Notes: generated from the sequence alone by a model not told the origin. Positions 39,559 through 48,877 are shown, counted from the first letter of the stretch. The stretch is 64,000 nt of DNA from Geminicoccaceae bacterium (GCA_025062095.1 JANXAZ010000001.1:98500-162499); one strand, 5' to 3'. Translations and numbers: made by a program.

Positions 39559-40485
39559 ATGCAGGAGAGCGTGCGCGCGGGCACGATCGGGGTCGCGGGC
39601 GAGGTGCGTGAGCTCGCCCGCGACCTTTTCGTGCTCTTCAAACCCGGGGTGATGCAGCTCGTCCTCTTCACGAGCCTGGTCGCGCTGCTTCTGGCGCCCA
39701 AGGCGCTGCATCCCGTCCTCGCGCTCGTGGTCATGCTCGCGCTCGCCGCGGGAGCCGCCGCCTGCGCGGCCATCAACAATTGGTACGACAGCGACATCGA
39801 CCGTATTATGGCGCGCACGAGGCGACGGCCGACCGCGCAAGGGCGCATCGCCCCGGAGGAGGCGCTCGGGATCGGGGTGGTCCTGGCCGGCTTCGCGGTG
39901 GCGATCATGGGCCTCGCGGCGGGCTGGCTGGCGGCTGCGCTCCTCGCCGCGACGATCGCCTTCTACGTCTTCATCTACACGATGTGGCTCAAACGGCGGA
40001 CGCCGCAGAACATCGTGATCGGGGGCGCGGCCGGGGCGCTGCCCCCGGTGGTGGCCTGGGTGGCGGCCACCGGGCGCATCGATCTCTTGCCGATCGTGCT
40101 GTTCGCCATCGTCTTCTTGTGGACCCCGGCCCATTTCTGGGCGCTCGCGCTCTACAGAGCGGCCGATTACGGCCGCGCCGGGGTGCCGATGCTGCCCGTG
40201 GTCGCGGGGCGCGCGGCGACCGCCCGGCAGGTGGCGCTGTACGCGCTGCTCACGGTGGCGGCATCGCTCGTTCCGGTGGCGACGGGTGAGCTCGGCCTCG
40301 CCTACGGGCTCGTCGCGGCGGTGGCGGGCGGGCGCTTGGTGCTCGCGGCCCTGCGCGTCGTGCGCTCGGATTCGGACGTGCTCGCCAATCGTCTCTTCCG
40401 TTTCTCGATCACTTATCTTTTCGCCCTGTTCGCAGCGATGCTCCTCGATCGCGCCCTCGGAGGGCCGTGGGTGCCGTGGTGGTGA
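39559..40485 (+). CDS. ctaB: Protoheme IX farnesyltransferase (heme O synthase)
   Basis: CtaB adds the farnesyl group to heme B, giving heme O, the precursor of heme A for the aa3 oxidase. The 308-residue membrane protein belongs to the UbiA superfamily, with Asp-rich motifs INNWYDSDIDRIMARTRRRP near residue 74 and the second loop around YRAADYGRAGVPMLP. Length and position right after coxA are typical. The start ATG at 39559 gives an N-terminus of normal length. Confidence 0.97.
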   Translation: MQESVRAGTIGVAGEVRELARDLFVLFKPGVMQLVLFTSLVALLLAPKALHPVLALVVMLALAAGAAACAAINNWYDSDIDRIMARTRRRPTAQGRIAPEEALGIGVVLAGFAVAIMGLAAGWLAAALLAATIAFYVFIYTMWLKRRTPQNIVIGGAAGALPPVVAWVAATGRIDLLPIVLFAIVFLWTPAHFWALALYRAADYGRAGVPMLPVVAGRAATARQVALYALLTVAASLVPVATGELGLAYGLVAAVAGGRLVLAALRVVRSDSDVLANRLFRFSITYLFALFAAMLLDRALGGPWVPWW

Positions 40486-40490
40486 GCGGG

Positions 40491-40613
40491 ATGAGCGAAG
40501 ACCAGCTCCGTCGGCGTCGGGCGCGCAATCTCGTCATCGCCGCGGCGCTCGTGGCGCTCGTCGTCGTCTTCTACGTGCTCACGATCGTGCGCATCTCGGG
40601 AAATCTCGGATGA
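40491..40613 (+). CDS. 40-residue single-helix protein between ctaB and ctaG (CoxF-like)
   Basis: A short open frame of 40 codons begins with ATG five bases after the ctaB stop. The N-terminus is basic (QLRRRRARN) and one membrane helix covers about residues 14-32 (LVIAAALVALVVVFYVLTI). Its TGA overlaps the ctaG ATG (ATGA), strong evidence for translation. Small single-helix proteins occur at this place in many alphaproteobacterial cox operons and are annotated as CoxF or assembly-related; the role is not established. Confidence 0.75.
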   Translation: MSEDQLRRRRARNLVIAAALVALVVVFYVLTIVRISGNLG

Positions 40614-41185
40614 ACCGCGAAGCGCGCATCCGCTCGACGGCGCTCGCGGCCGTGGCGGTGATCGCCGCGATGATCGGGCTCACGGCCGCGGCCGTGCCGC
40701 TTTACGATCTCTTCTGCCGTGTCACCGGATACGGAGGCACCACGCAACGCGCCGAGGCTCCCCCGACGCGCACGGCGGAGACCACGGTGACGGTGTTCTT
40801 CAACGCCGACGTGGCGCGCGACCTGCCCTGGCGCTTCCAGCCGCTGCAGCGGCGGCTGGAAGTGCGGCCGGGCGAGCAACATCTCGCCTTCTACGCCGCG
40901 GAGAACCGAGGGAGCGAGCCGGTGGTCGGCACCGCCACCTTCAACGTCACGCCGCACAAGGTGGGGATCTATTTCCACAAGCTCGCCTGCTTCTGCTTCG
41001 AGCAGCAACGGCTCGATCCCGGGCAGACGATCGAGATGCCGGTGTCGTTCTACGTCGATCCGGCGATGCTCGAGGATCCGGCGACCCGCGAGGTGCGGCA
41101 GATCACGCTCTCCTACACCTTTTTCGTCGACCGCGAGGCGACCGAGGCTCTGCGGGCGCGGCGCGGGGCGGCGAGCAGCAGTTGA
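40610..41185 (+). CDS. ctaG: Cytochrome c oxidase copper assembly protein CtaG (Cox11)
   Basis: CtaG/Cox11 delivers copper to the CuB site of subunit I. The 191-residue protein has one N-terminal membrane anchor (residues 8-28), a cysteine just after it (LYDLFCRVTGYGG), and a periplasmic domain with the copper-binding motif LACFCFEQQ near residue 127. The ATG overlaps the preceding small ORF's stop by four bases. Order and size are normal. Confidence 0.96.
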   Translation: MNREARIRSTALAAVAVIAAMIGLTAAAVPLYDLFCRVTGYGGTTQRAEAPPTRTAETTVTVFFNADVARDLPWRFQPLQRRLEVRPGEQHLAFYAAENRGSEPVVGTATFNVTPHKVGIYFHKLACFCFEQQRLDPGQTIEMPVSFYVDPAMLEDPATREVRQITLSYTFFVDREATEALRARRGAASSS

Positions 41186-41220
41186 GGTGACAACGACGGG
41201 CGGAAAGGAGAAGGGGGATC

Positions 41221-42087
41221 ATGGCAGGCAGCGCAGCGGTCGGTGCCGCCCACGGCGCCGCACACGCCCAGAAACATCCCTACCATCTCGTCGAGCCGAG
41301 CCCTTGGCCGATCGTCGGGAGCATCGGCGCGCTCTTGTTGACGGGCGGTGCGGTGATGTGGATGCACCGCGCGGCCGGCGGCCGCTGGGTGACGCTCGCC
41401 GGCGCGCTCGTCGTCGCCTTCACCATGGTCATGTGGTGGCGCGACGTCCTCAAGGAATCCTACAGCGGCGCCCACACGCCGGTCGTCGCCCGCGGCCTGC
41501 GGATCGGGATGCTGCTCTTCATCACCTCCGAGGTGCTGTTCTTCGCCTCCTTCTTCTGGGCCTTCTTCTGGGGCGCGCTCGTGCCGCCCGAAACCGTGCC
41601 GACGAGCTGGCCGCCCGCGGGGATCGAGCCGGTCTACACCTGGGGCGTTCCGTTCCTCAACACCCTCATCCTGCTGCTCTCGGGCGTGACGGTCACCTGG
41701 GCGCATCACGCGATCAAGGCCAACGACCAGCAGACCGCGTTCAAGGCGCTCCTTCTCACCGTGGCCCTCGGCCTGACCTTTACCATGTTCCAAGTGTACG
41801 AATACATTCACGCTTGGCACGAGGGCTTCACGCTGCAGTCGGGAATGTTCGGCTCGACCTTCTACATGGCGACCGGCTTCCACGGACTGCACGTGCAGAT
41901 CGGCACGATCTTCCTCATCGTCATGACGATGCGCGCCTGGTACGGGACGCTGCGACCCGACAAGCACGTCGGCTTCGAGGCGGCGGCCTGGTACTGGCAC
42001 TTCGTCGACGTGGTCTGGCTGTTCCTCTTCGTCTGGGTCTATTGGTGGGGCGGTAGCCTGCGGTGGGTGACCACGGGCGAGGGCTGA
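41221..42087 (+). CDS. coxC: Cytochrome c oxidase subunit III
   Basis: Subunit III stabilises the catalytic core and proton uptake. The 288-residue protein has seven predicted membrane helices and family motifs KHPYHLVEPSPWP, ITSEVLFFASFFWAFFWG, and FHGLHVQIGTIFL with WYWHFVDVVWLFLF near the C-terminus. A GGAAAGGAG-type ribosome site precedes the ATG. It is followed by a DUF983 gene that overlaps its end by 25 bases. Confidence 0.97.
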   Translation: MAGSAAVGAAHGAAHAQKHPYHLVEPSPWPIVGSIGALLLTGGAVMWMHRAAGGRWVTLAGALVVAFTMVMWWRDVLKESYSGAHTPVVARGLRIGMLLFITSEVLFFASFFWAFFWGALVPPETVPTSWPPAGIEPVYTWGVPFLNTLILLLSGVTVTWAHHAIKANDQQTAFKALLLTVALGLTFTMFQVYEYIHAWHEGFTLQSGMFGSTFYMATGFHGLHVQIGTIFLIVMTMRAWYGTLRPDKHVGFEAAAWYWHFVDVVWLFLFVWVYWWGGSLRWVTTGEG

Positions 42088-42461
42088 ACGCGTCGCGTCT
42101 GCCGGGCGAGGTCTCGCCCTTCCGGGCCGGCCTCGCCTGCCGCTGCCCGCGCTGCGGTCGCGGCCCGCTGTTCGCGGGCTTCCTTTCGGTGGTGCCGCGT
42201 TGCGCGGTCTGCGGCCTCGACCTCCGCGAGCAGGACAGCGGCGACGGGCCGGTCGCCTTCATCGTCCTGATCGTGGGCTTCTTGGTCGTGGGGGCGGCCC
42301 TTCTCGTCGAGGTGCGCTGGGGTTGGCCACTGGCGCTGCACCTCGTCGTCTGGCTGCCGCTCGCGGCCGCCCTGTGCCTCGTGCTGATGCGGCCCTTCAA
42401 GGCGACCCTCGTCGCTCTCCAGTACCGGCATCGGCGCGAAACGCTCGGTGGCGAGGTCTGA
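42063..42461 (+). CDS. DUF983 family small membrane protein
   Basis: A 132-residue protein with an N-terminal zinc-ribbon-like set of cysteines (CRCPRCGRGPLF and CAVCGLDL) followed by two membrane helices. DUF983 genes are frequent between coxC and surf1 in alphaproteobacteria and are presumed to help oxidase assembly, but no function is established. The best start is a GTG inside the end of coxC (25-base overlap); no later standard start lies before the conserved part. Confidence 0.85.
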   Translation: MGDHGRGLNASRLPGEVSPFRAGLACRCPRCGRGPLFAGFLSVVPRCAVCGLDLREQDSGDGPVAFIVLIVGFLVVGAALLVEVRWGWPLALHLVVWLPLAAALCLVLMRPFKATLVALQYRHRRETLGGEV

Positions 42462-42467
42462 AGGCGG

Positions 42468-43175
42468 GTGCGCCGTTTCCGCCCCGGTTTCGTCCTCACC
42501 GCCGCCTGGGCCGTGGCGACGGCTCTCCTCCTCGGCCTGGGATCGTGGCAGCTCGCCCGGCTCGGCTGGAAGAACGAGCTCCTCGCGCGCGCAGAGGCCG
42601 CTCTGAGCGCCCCGGCCGAGCCGCTGCCGCGCGTCCTCGCCGATCCCCCCGCCCTCGAGTTCCGACGCGTGCGCGCCTCCGGCGTCTATCTGCCGGATAC
42701 CGCCGTCGCTCTCGGCTTTCTCGTCCGCGAGGGGCGTCCCGGGAGCCGGCTGCTCACCGCCTTTCGCCTCGAAGACGGGCGAACCGTCCTCGTCGATCGC
42801 GGCTTCGTACCGGAAGACGAGCTCGCCCGGGCTCTGCGCCGGCCTCCTCCCGGAGGGCTCCGGGAGCTCGAGGCGGTCGTGCGCACCGGGCGCGGAGGCG
42901 GCTGGGCGACCCCGTCCCCCGACCGCGCGCTGCCGCGTTGGTACGCGCTCGACATCGAGGGGATCGGCCGGCATCTCGGGCTCGCTCTCGAGCCGGTCCT
43001 CCTCGTGCTCGAGCACAAAGACGACGCCGAGCCGTTTCCGCGACCCGAGCCCGTCGTGGTCGATCTGCCCAACCCGCATCTCGGCTACGCCGCGACGTGG
43101 TTCGGCCTCGCCCTCGCGCTCACCGTCTTCTACATCCTCATCGGCCGTCGGGCCGCCCGGGAGACTGCGCCATGA
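42468..43175 (+). CDS. surf1: SURF1 family oxidase assembly protein
   Basis: SURF1 helps insert heme a into subunit I. The 235-residue protein has membrane helices at both ends (residues 8-27 and 208-226) and the family motifs LGSWQLARLGWKN near the N-terminus, VLVDRGFVP in the middle and NPHLGYAATWFGLA before the C-terminal helix. The start is GTG. Its stop overlaps the ctaA ATG. Confidence 0.94.
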   Translation: MRRFRPGFVLTAAWAVATALLLGLGSWQLARLGWKNELLARAEAALSAPAEPLPRVLADPPALEFRRVRASGVYLPDTAVALGFLVREGRPGSRLLTAFRLEDGRTVLVDRGFVPEDELARALRRPPPGGLRELEAVVRTGRGGGWATPSPDRALPRWYALDIEGIGRHLGLALEPVLLVLEHKDDAEPFPRPEPVVVDLPNPHLGYAATWFGLALALTVFYILIGRRAARETAP

Positions 43176-44125
43176 CCGCGATCCGCCGATTGGCCTGGAC
43201 CATCGCCGCGCTCGCCTTCGCCCTCATCGTGCTCGGTGCGCTCGTGCGCGCGACGAACTCCGGCCTCTCCTGTCCCGACTGGCCGACGTGTTACGGTCAA
43301 TGGGTGCTCACCCCGTCGGAGTTCGCGCAGCTCCCGGATACGGGGTACACCTACGGCCAGGTCATGCTGGAGTGGGTGCATCGGCTGATCGCCGGCGTGT
43401 TCGTGGGCCCGCTCGTCCTCGTGCTCCTCGTCCTCCTCTTCCTTCGCCGGCGCGAACATCCGGATCTCCTCGCCGCGGGCGCCGTGCTCGTGGCTCTGCT
43501 CGTCGTGCAGAAGCTCCTGGGCGGGATCACCGTGCTCGACCGCAACAGCCCCTGGTCGGTGGCGCTGCATCTCGGGAATGCCATGTTCGTACTCGCCGCG
43601 CTCTTGTGGATCGCGGTCCGGGCTTCTCCGGCCGCGCACACGGAGGCGCCCTCCGGGCTCCGCGCGCTCGCGGCCGGCTGTTGGGTCCTCGTCTTCGCCA
43701 CCGTCACCTCGGCCGCGATCGTCGCCAAGAGCGGGGCGTCGCTCGCCTGCTCGACCTGGCCGTCGTGCGACGGCGCGCTCCTCCCCGATCTCGCCGATCC
43801 CCTGATCCGCGCCAATTTCACCCACCGGCTCCTCGCCGCGCTTTCCGCGCTCGCGCTCTCGATCCTCGCTCTTCGGGCGATGCGCGCCGCGACGGCTTCG
43901 GGCACGGCGCGGCTGGCGGAAGCCGCGGCGATCCTCGTTTGGCTCGAGGTCGGGCTCGGCGCTCTGACGGTGTGGAGCGAGATCGCCACCGAGCTCGCCG
44001 TGCTGCACCAGGCTCTGGGTGTGGCGGTGTTCGCCTCGGTCACGCTTTTCTGGTGGCGGCTGCGCGAAGCCGCGCGGCCGGAAGCGCAGAGGGCGGCCGA
44101 TGGGCTGGCACTACGCGGCGCTTGA
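43172..44125 (+). CDS. ctaA: Heme A synthase
   Basis: CtaA oxidises heme O to heme A. The 317-residue protein has eight predicted membrane helices, heme-ligand histidines in EWVHRLIAG, ALHLGNAMF, THRLLAALS and VLHQALGVA, and two cysteine pairs (SCPDWPTC and ACSTWPSC) in the extracytoplasmic loops. The ATG overlaps the surf1 stop by four bases. It completes the heme A pathway within the operon together with ctaB. The M32 peptidase start overlaps its 3' end by 26 bases. Confidence 0.95.
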   Translation: MTAIRRLAWTIAALAFALIVLGALVRATNSGLSCPDWPTCYGQWVLTPSEFAQLPDTGYTYGQVMLEWVHRLIAGVFVGPLVLVLLVLLFLRRREHPDLLAAGAVLVALLVVQKLLGGITVLDRNSPWSVALHLGNAMFVLAALLWIAVRASPAAHTEAPSGLRALAAGCWVLVFATVTSAAIVAKSGASLACSTWPSCDGALLPDLADPLIRANFTHRLLAALSALALSILALRAMRAATASGTARLAEAAAILVWLEVGLGALTVWSEIATELAVLHQALGVAVFASVTLFWWRLREAARPEAQRAADGLALRGA

Positions 44126-45581
44126 GGACCGGCTCGCCCGGCTCGGACATCTCGAGGGGGCGCTCGCCGTCCTCAACTGGGATACCGCGGTGTGCATGCC
44201 CGAGGGCGGCAGCGCCGCGCGCGGCGAGCAGATCGCCACCTTGCGCCGTCTCGCGCACGATCTCTTGACCGCCGACGAGACCGGGGAGCTCATCGCCGGT
44301 GCCGAGGCGGAATCCGACCTCGACGCCTGGCAGCGCGCCAATCTGCGCGAGGCGCGCCGCCGATTCGTCCGGGCGCGCGCGCTCGAGCCGGGGCTGGTCG
44401 AGGCCCTCGCGCGCGCCACCAACCGATGCGAGATGGTCTGGCGCGAAGCCCGCCGACGCTCCGATTTCGCGTTGTTGCGCCCGCATCTCGAAGAGGTCGT
44501 CCGCCTCGTGCGCGAGGCGGCCGAGCGCGTGGGCGGCGCCCTCGGCCTCGAACCCTACGATGCGCTTCTGGACGAATATCAGCCGGATCTGCGCGAAGAC
44601 CTCGTCCGTCCGCTCTTCGAGCGGCTCGCGCGCGAGCTGCCGCCTCTTCTCGAGGCCGCGATCGCACGCAACCGACCGGCCCTGCGCCCGGGCGGTCCGT
44701 TCCCGCTCTCGGCGCAAAAGACGTTCGTCCGCGCGCTCATGGCTCGGCTCGGCTTCGATTTCCGCGCCGGCCGGCTCGACGAGAGCGCGCATCCCTTCTG
44801 CGGCGGCACGCCCACGGACGTGCGCGTCACCGCGCGCTACCGCGAAGACGATCTCGCCTCGGCACTCATGGCGGCGCTGCACGAGACCGGGCACGCGCTC
44901 TACGAGGCCGGGCTACCGCGCCGCTGGCTCGGGCAACCGGTGGGCGAGGCGCGCGGGATCGTCGTGCACGAGAGCCAGTCGCTCCTGCTCGAGATGCAGG
45001 TCTGCCGCTCGGCTGCCTTCTTGGGTTTCCTCGCCCGCGAGCTCGCCGCGGTCTTCGGCCCCGATCCCGCCTTCGCCCCCGCCAATCTGCGCGCGATCTG
45101 GCACCGCGTGGAACGCGGTCTCATCCGCGTCGATGCCGACGAGATCAGCTATCCCTTGCACGTCGTCTTGCGCTGGCGGCTCGAGAAGGCCCTGCTTTCG
45201 GGCGATCTCCCGGTGGCCGAGTTGCCCGGTGCCTGGTCCGCCGGCATGGCCGAGCTCTTGGGGGTGGTCCCGCCCGACGACGCGCGCGGTTGCCTTCAGG
45301 ATATCCACTGGCCCTCGGGTGCCTTCGGCTATTTCCCCTGCTACACGCTCGGGGCGCTCCTCGCCGCCCAGCTCTTCCGTGCCGCGCGCGCGGCTCTGCC
45401 GGGGCTCGAGGAGGGGATCGCGCGCGGCGACATCCAAGCTCTTCTGGCGTGGTTGCGCCTGCGCGTGCACGGCCGCGCTTCGCTTCTCCCGTTCGCCGAA
45501 CTCGTCGCGGAGGCGGCGGGCGGGCCGCTCTCGGTCGAGCCGTTCCTCGACCACCTGCGCGCGCGCTATCTCGCCGCCTGA
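44100..45581 (+). CDS. Carboxypeptidase Taq (M32 family metallopeptidase)
   Basis: A 493-residue zinc carboxypeptidase. The HETGH zinc motif (ALHETGHALYE) is near residue 263, with the third ligand glutamate in the following VHESQSLLLE stretch, and the family blocks VLNWDTAVCMPEG near the N-terminus and DIHWPSGAFGYFP late in the protein. The ATG lies inside ctaA (26-base overlap), which suggests it is transcribed with the oxidase genes, although its role in general peptide turnover has no known tie to respiration. It converges on icd. Confidence 0.93.
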   Translation: MGWHYAALEDRLARLGHLEGALAVLNWDTAVCMPEGGSAARGEQIATLRRLAHDLLTADETGELIAGAEAESDLDAWQRANLREARRRFVRARALEPGLVEALARATNRCEMVWREARRRSDFALLRPHLEEVVRLVREAAERVGGALGLEPYDALLDEYQPDLREDLVRPLFERLARELPPLLEAAIARNRPALRPGGPFPLSAQKTFVRALMARLGFDFRAGRLDESAHPFCGGTPTDVRVTARYREDDLASALMAALHETGHALYEAGLPRRWLGQPVGEARGIVVHESQSLLLEMQVCRSAAFLGFLARELAAVFGPDPAFAPANLRAIWHRVERGLIRVDADEISYPLHVVLRWRLEKALLSGDLPVAELPGAWSAGMAELLGVVPPDDARGCLQDIHWPSGAFGYFPCYTLGALLAAQLFRAARAALPGLEEGIARGDIQALLAWLRLRVHGRASLLPFAELVAEAAGGPLSVEPFLDHLRARYLAA

Positions 45582-45602
45582 GCCGGCCGCGCCTTCGATC
45601 CC

Positions 45603-46823
45603 TCAAGCGGTCGCGAGCGCCGCATCGAGCCGCTCTTTGACCTCGTCGAGGAACTGCCCGGTGGTGAGCCAGGGCTGATCGGGACCGACGAGGACCGCGA
45701 GGTCCTTGGTCATGAAGCCCGCTTCGACCGTCTCGACGCACACCCGCTCGAGGGTGGTGGCGAAGCGCTCGACCTCCGGCGTGCCGTCGATCCGCGCCCG
45801 ATAGAGAAGGCCCCGGGTCCAGGCGAAGATCGAGGCGATCGGGTTGGTCGAGGTCTCCTTGCCCTTCTGCCATTCGCGATAGTGACGGGTGACGGTGCCG
45901 TGCGCCGCCTCGGCCTCGATCGTCTTGCCGTCCGGCGTCATGAGCACCGAGGTCATGAGGCCGAGCGAGCCGAAGCCTTGCGCTACCGTGTCGGACTGCA
46001 CGTCGCCGTCGTAGTTCTTGCACGCCCAGACGAAACCGCCCGGCATCTTGAGGGCGGAAGCGACCATGTCGTCGATGAGCCGGTGCTCGTAGAACAGGCC
46101 GGCGGCGCGAAAGCGCTCCGCGAACTCCGTCTCGAATACCTCTTGGAAGATGTCTTTGAAGCGTCCGTCGTAGGCCTTGAGGATGGTGTTCTTGGTCGAA
46201 AGATAGACGGGATAGCCGCGCTGCAGGCCATAGTTGAAACAGGCACGGGCGAAATCGCGAATGGAATCGTCGAGGTTGTACATGGCGAGCGCCACGCCCG
46301 GACCCGGGAAGTCGTAGACCTCGAAGCGCAGCGGCTCGCCTCCATCGGCGGGCGTGAAGGTGAGGGTGAGCCTGCCGCGCCCGGGCACCTTGAAATCGGT
46401 CGCCCGATACTGATCACCGAAGGCGTGACGACCGACCACGATCGGCTTCGTCCAGGCCGGGACGAGCCGGGGCACGTTGCGGCAGACGATCGGTTCGCGG
46501 AAGATGGTCCCGCCCAGGATGTTGCGGATCGTCCCGTTGGGCGACTTCCACATCTGCTTGAGGCCGAACTCCTTGACGCGGGCCTCGTCGGGGGTGATCG
46601 TCGCGCACTTCACGCCGACGTTGTATTTCTTGATCGCCTCGGCGGCTTCGACGGTCACGCGATCCTCGGTGGCGTCCCGGTTCATGATCCCGAGATCGAA
46701 ATAGACGATGCGGAGGTCGAGATAGGGCAGGATCAGCTTTTCCTTGATCATTTTCCACATGATCCGTGCCATCTCGTCGCCGTCCAGCTCGACGATCGGA
46801 TTCGCCACCACGATCTTCGCCAT
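45603..46823 (-). CDS. icd: Isocitrate dehydrogenase (NADP+), eukaryotic-like type II
   Basis: Icd decarboxylates isocitrate to 2-oxoglutarate in the TCA cycle. The 406-residue protein begins [20 protein letters not shown] and contains substrate-site serine in [20 protein letters not shown], and [15 protein letters not shown] near residue 310. This is the homodimeric subfamily shared by alphaproteobacteria and mitochondria, distinct from the E. coli type. An inverted repeat lies 37 bases upstream of the start. Confidence 0.98.
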   Translation of the reverse strand: MAKIVVANPIVELDGDEMARIMWKMIKEKLILPYLDLRIVYFDLGIMNRDATEDRVTVEAAEAIKKYNVGVKCATITPDEARVKEFGLKQMWKSPNGTIRNILGGTIFREPIVCRNVPRLVPAWTKPIVVGRHAFGDQYRATDFKVPGRGRLTLTFTPADGGEPLRFEVYDFPGPGVALAMYNLDDSIRDFARACFNYGLQRGYPVYLSTKNTILKAYDGRFKDIFQEVFETEFAERFRAAGLFYEHRLIDDMVASALKMPGGFVWACKNYDGDVQSDTVAQGFGSLGLMTSVLMTPDGKTIEAEAAHGTVTRHYREWQKGKETSTNPIASIFAWTRGLLYRARIDGTPEVERFATTLERVCVETVEAGFMTKDLAVLVGPDQPWLTTGQFLDEVKERLDAALATA

Positions 46824-46859
46824 CGATCCCACTCCCCGAAACGGCGCGGCTCGCCTGTA

Positions 46860-46876
46860 GCGCGATGCGATCGCGC
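46860..46876. repeat. Inverted repeat between dnaQ and icd
   Basis: GCGCGATGCGATCGCGC has 7-bp arms around a 3-base loop. It lies in the 82 bases between the dnaQ stop and the icd start on the minus strand. It may be a weak dnaQ terminator, an icd operator, or chance: GCGATCGC-like words are frequent in this window. Confidence 0.3.
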
Positions 46877-46905
46877 GTGCCAAGCCTCGTGCGGCGCGAC
46901 GTCGC

Positions 46906-47589
46906 TCAGCGGTTCCAGATCGGATCGACGAGCTGCGCGACGAACGCCCGATGCGCCGCGAGCTCCTCGGCGCTGGGGGCGTGCGGACGCGGTGGACGCG
47001 GCGCGCGCGGCTCGGACGAGACGGCGCGCGGCGCGGCCCGCGGCGTCTCTCCGGCGACGAGCGCGAGCCCCGCCTGACGCCCGCCCAAAAGATGCACGTA
47101 GACCTCGGCCAACAGCCGACAGTCGAGGAGCGCTCCGTGCAACGTGCGGGCGCTCGCGTCCACCCCGAAGCGTCGGCAGAGCGCGTCCAGGTTCACGGGC
47201 GCGCCGGGGAACCGGCTCTGGGCGAGAAGGAGCGTGTCGATCACCCGGCTCGCCGCGATCGGCGGACGGCCCACGCGGGCGAGCTCGGCGTTGAGAAAGG
47301 CGAGGTCGAAGGCGGCGTTGTGGATGACGAGCGGGCTTTCGCCCAGAAACGCCAACAGTCGGTCGACCACCTGGGCGAAGGTCGGCTGCCCCGTCAGAAA
47401 CGCCCGGTCGAGCCCGTGCACCCGACGCGCCTCTTCCGGCACGTCGCGCTCGGGATCGAGATAGGTCTGGAAGGTCTCCCCGGTCGGCAGATGGTTGACG
47501 AGCTCGAGCGCGGCGATCTCGACGATCCGGTGGCCCTCGGCCGGATCGAGGCCCGTCGTTTCGGTGTCGAGCACGACTTCCCGCAGCAT
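46906..47589 (-). CDS. dnaQ: DNA polymerase III epsilon subunit (proofreading exonuclease)
   Basis: DnaQ is the 3'-5' proofreading nuclease of the replicase. The 227-residue protein has the DEDDh motifs: [10 protein letters not shown] near residue 6, [12 protein letters not shown] near residue 91, and [12 protein letters not shown] with the histidine near residue 152. A proline-rich linker and a short C-terminal alpha-subunit binding tail follow. The ATG shares one base with the coaE stop (TGATG). The maf-coaE-dnaQ order is conserved in alphaproteobacteria. Confidence 0.96.
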   Translation of the reverse strand: MLREVVLDTETTGLDPAEGHRIVEIAALELVNHLPTGETFQTYLDPERDVPEEARRVHGLDRAFLTGQPTFAQVVDRLLAFLGESPLVIHNAAFDLAFLNAELARVGRPPIAASRVIDTLLLAQSRFPGAPVNLDALCRRFGVDASARTLHGALLDCRLLAEVYVHLLGGRQAGLALVAGETPRAAPRAVSSEPRAPRPPRPHAPSAEELAAHRAFVAQLVDPIWNR

Positions 47590-48242
47590 CAGCGCGACCT
47601 CGCTCGAAGGTGCTCGCCCACGAGCCAGGCCCGCGGCCAGGCCCGACCCGGCTCCCCGCGCACCGCCCTGATGATCCGCGCCACCGCCGCCGCCGTGCGG
47701 CCGCGATCGAAACCCGAGGCGATCACGAAATCGGCCCGGCGCCGCTTGACCGCATCGGGCAGTTGCTCGGCGCGCAGAAGCGCGAGGCGCTCGCGGGTCA
47801 TGCCCGGCCGGCGCAGCGCTCTTTGTTCTTGCAGGAGCGGGTGCGCGCTCACCACCACGATGCGGTCGAAACGCCTCTCCGCCCCGGTCTCGAACAAGAG
47901 CGGCACGTCGAGGACCACCAACCGACGTCCGGCGCGGCACTGCGCCTCGAGGAAGCGGCGTTGGGCCCGGCGCACGAGCGGATGGACGATCGCTTCCAGC
48001 CGACGCAGCGCCGGGCGGTCGCCGAGCACGCGGCGGGCGAGACGCGCGCGATCGACCCCGCCCGCGCCATCAGCGGCCTCGGGAAAAGCCGCGAGCACCG
48101 GGGCCACCGCCGCGCCGCCCGGGCGGAACAGGTCGTGCACGAGCGCATCGGCGTCGCACACCGGCACGCCCATCGCCCGGAACAGCCGCGCCGCGTGGCT
48201 CTTGCCCATGGCGATCGAACCGGTGAGACCGAGCACGAGCAC
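47589..48242 (-). CDS. coaE: Dephospho-CoA kinase
   Basis: CoaE phosphorylates dephospho-CoA in the last step of CoA synthesis. The 217-residue protein has a P-loop near residue 7 (GLTGSIAMGKSHAA), a CDADALVHDL motif near residue 29, and VLDVPLLFETG near residue 110. The GTG start is five bases after the maf stop. The aroE gene that commonly stands between maf and coaE is absent. Confidence 0.95.
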   Translation of the reverse strand: MLVLGLTGSIAMGKSHAARLFRAMGVPVCDADALVHDLFRPGGAAVAPVLAAFPEAADGAGGVDRARLARRVLGDRPALRRLEAIVHPLVRRAQRRFLEAQCRAGRRLVVLDVPLLFETGAERRFDRIVVVSAHPLLQEQRALRRPGMTRERLALLRAEQLPDAVKRRRADFVIASGFDRGRTAAAVARIIRAVRGEPGRAWPRAWLVGEHLRARSR

Positions 48243-48247
48243 GGCGT

Positions 48248-48877
48248 TCAGGCGAGCAAGACGCGCTGGTCGCGCAGGAACGCGAGAAGGGGCAGGAGGG
48301 GGAGACCGCGGATCGTGAACTGATCGCCCCGCACCTCGGCCATCAGATGCGCTCCTTCCGCCTCCAGCCGGTAGGCCCCGCAGGAACCCAGGACCGTAGG
48401 CCCGCATCGCGCGAGATAAGCGTCCAAGAAGGCATCCGAGAAGGGACGCACGACGAGCTCGGCCGCGTCCACCGCGTGCCAGATGCGCGCTCCCGCGCGC
48501 AGGGCGACCACCGCCGTGACGAGCCGGTGCGCGCGCCCGCGCAGGCGCGACAGTTGCGCGCGCGCCGCCGCGACATCGGCGGGTTTTTCGAGCCAGCTTC
48601 CCTCGACCTCGAGGATCTGGTCGGCGCCCAGAACGAGATCCTCGTCTGTCACCCGCGCGGAAACCGAGCGCGCCTTGAGTTCGGCCAGGAGCACCGCCGC
48701 GTCCTCGGCCCGGGCGCCTTCCGCGCGCAGCGCGGCGAGCACCGCCGTTTCGTCCACCGCCGGGGGCCGCGTCTCGAACGCCAGTCCACAGGCCTCGAGA
48801 AGCGCGGCGCGCGCCGGGCTCGTCGAGGCGAGCACGAGCCGCGGCTCCGGTGCCTGCCAGATCGGGGTCGGATCCAT
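48248..48877 (-). CDS. maf: Maf-family nucleoside triphosphate pyrophosphatase
   Basis: Maf proteins hydrolyse dTTP, UTP or modified pyrimidine nucleotides and act as house-cleaning enzymes. The 209-residue protein starts its conserved part with LVLASTSPARAALLE (residue 14 on) and has the second motif VLGADQILEVEG near residue 82. It heads the maf-coaE-dnaQ unit. About 240 bases separate it from the upstream sensor kinase gene, enough for a separate promoter, but I could not assign one. Confidence 0.92.
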   Translation of the reverse strand: MDPTPIWQAPEPRLVLASTSPARAALLEACGLAFETRPPAVDETAVLAALRAEGARAEDAAVLLAELKARSVSARVTDEDLVLGADQILEVEGSWLEKPADVAAARAQLSRLRGRAHRLVTAVVALRAGARIWHAVDAAELVVRPFSDAFLDAYLARCGPTVLGSCGAYRLEAEGAHLMAEVRGDQFTIRGLPLLPLLAFLRDQRVLLA

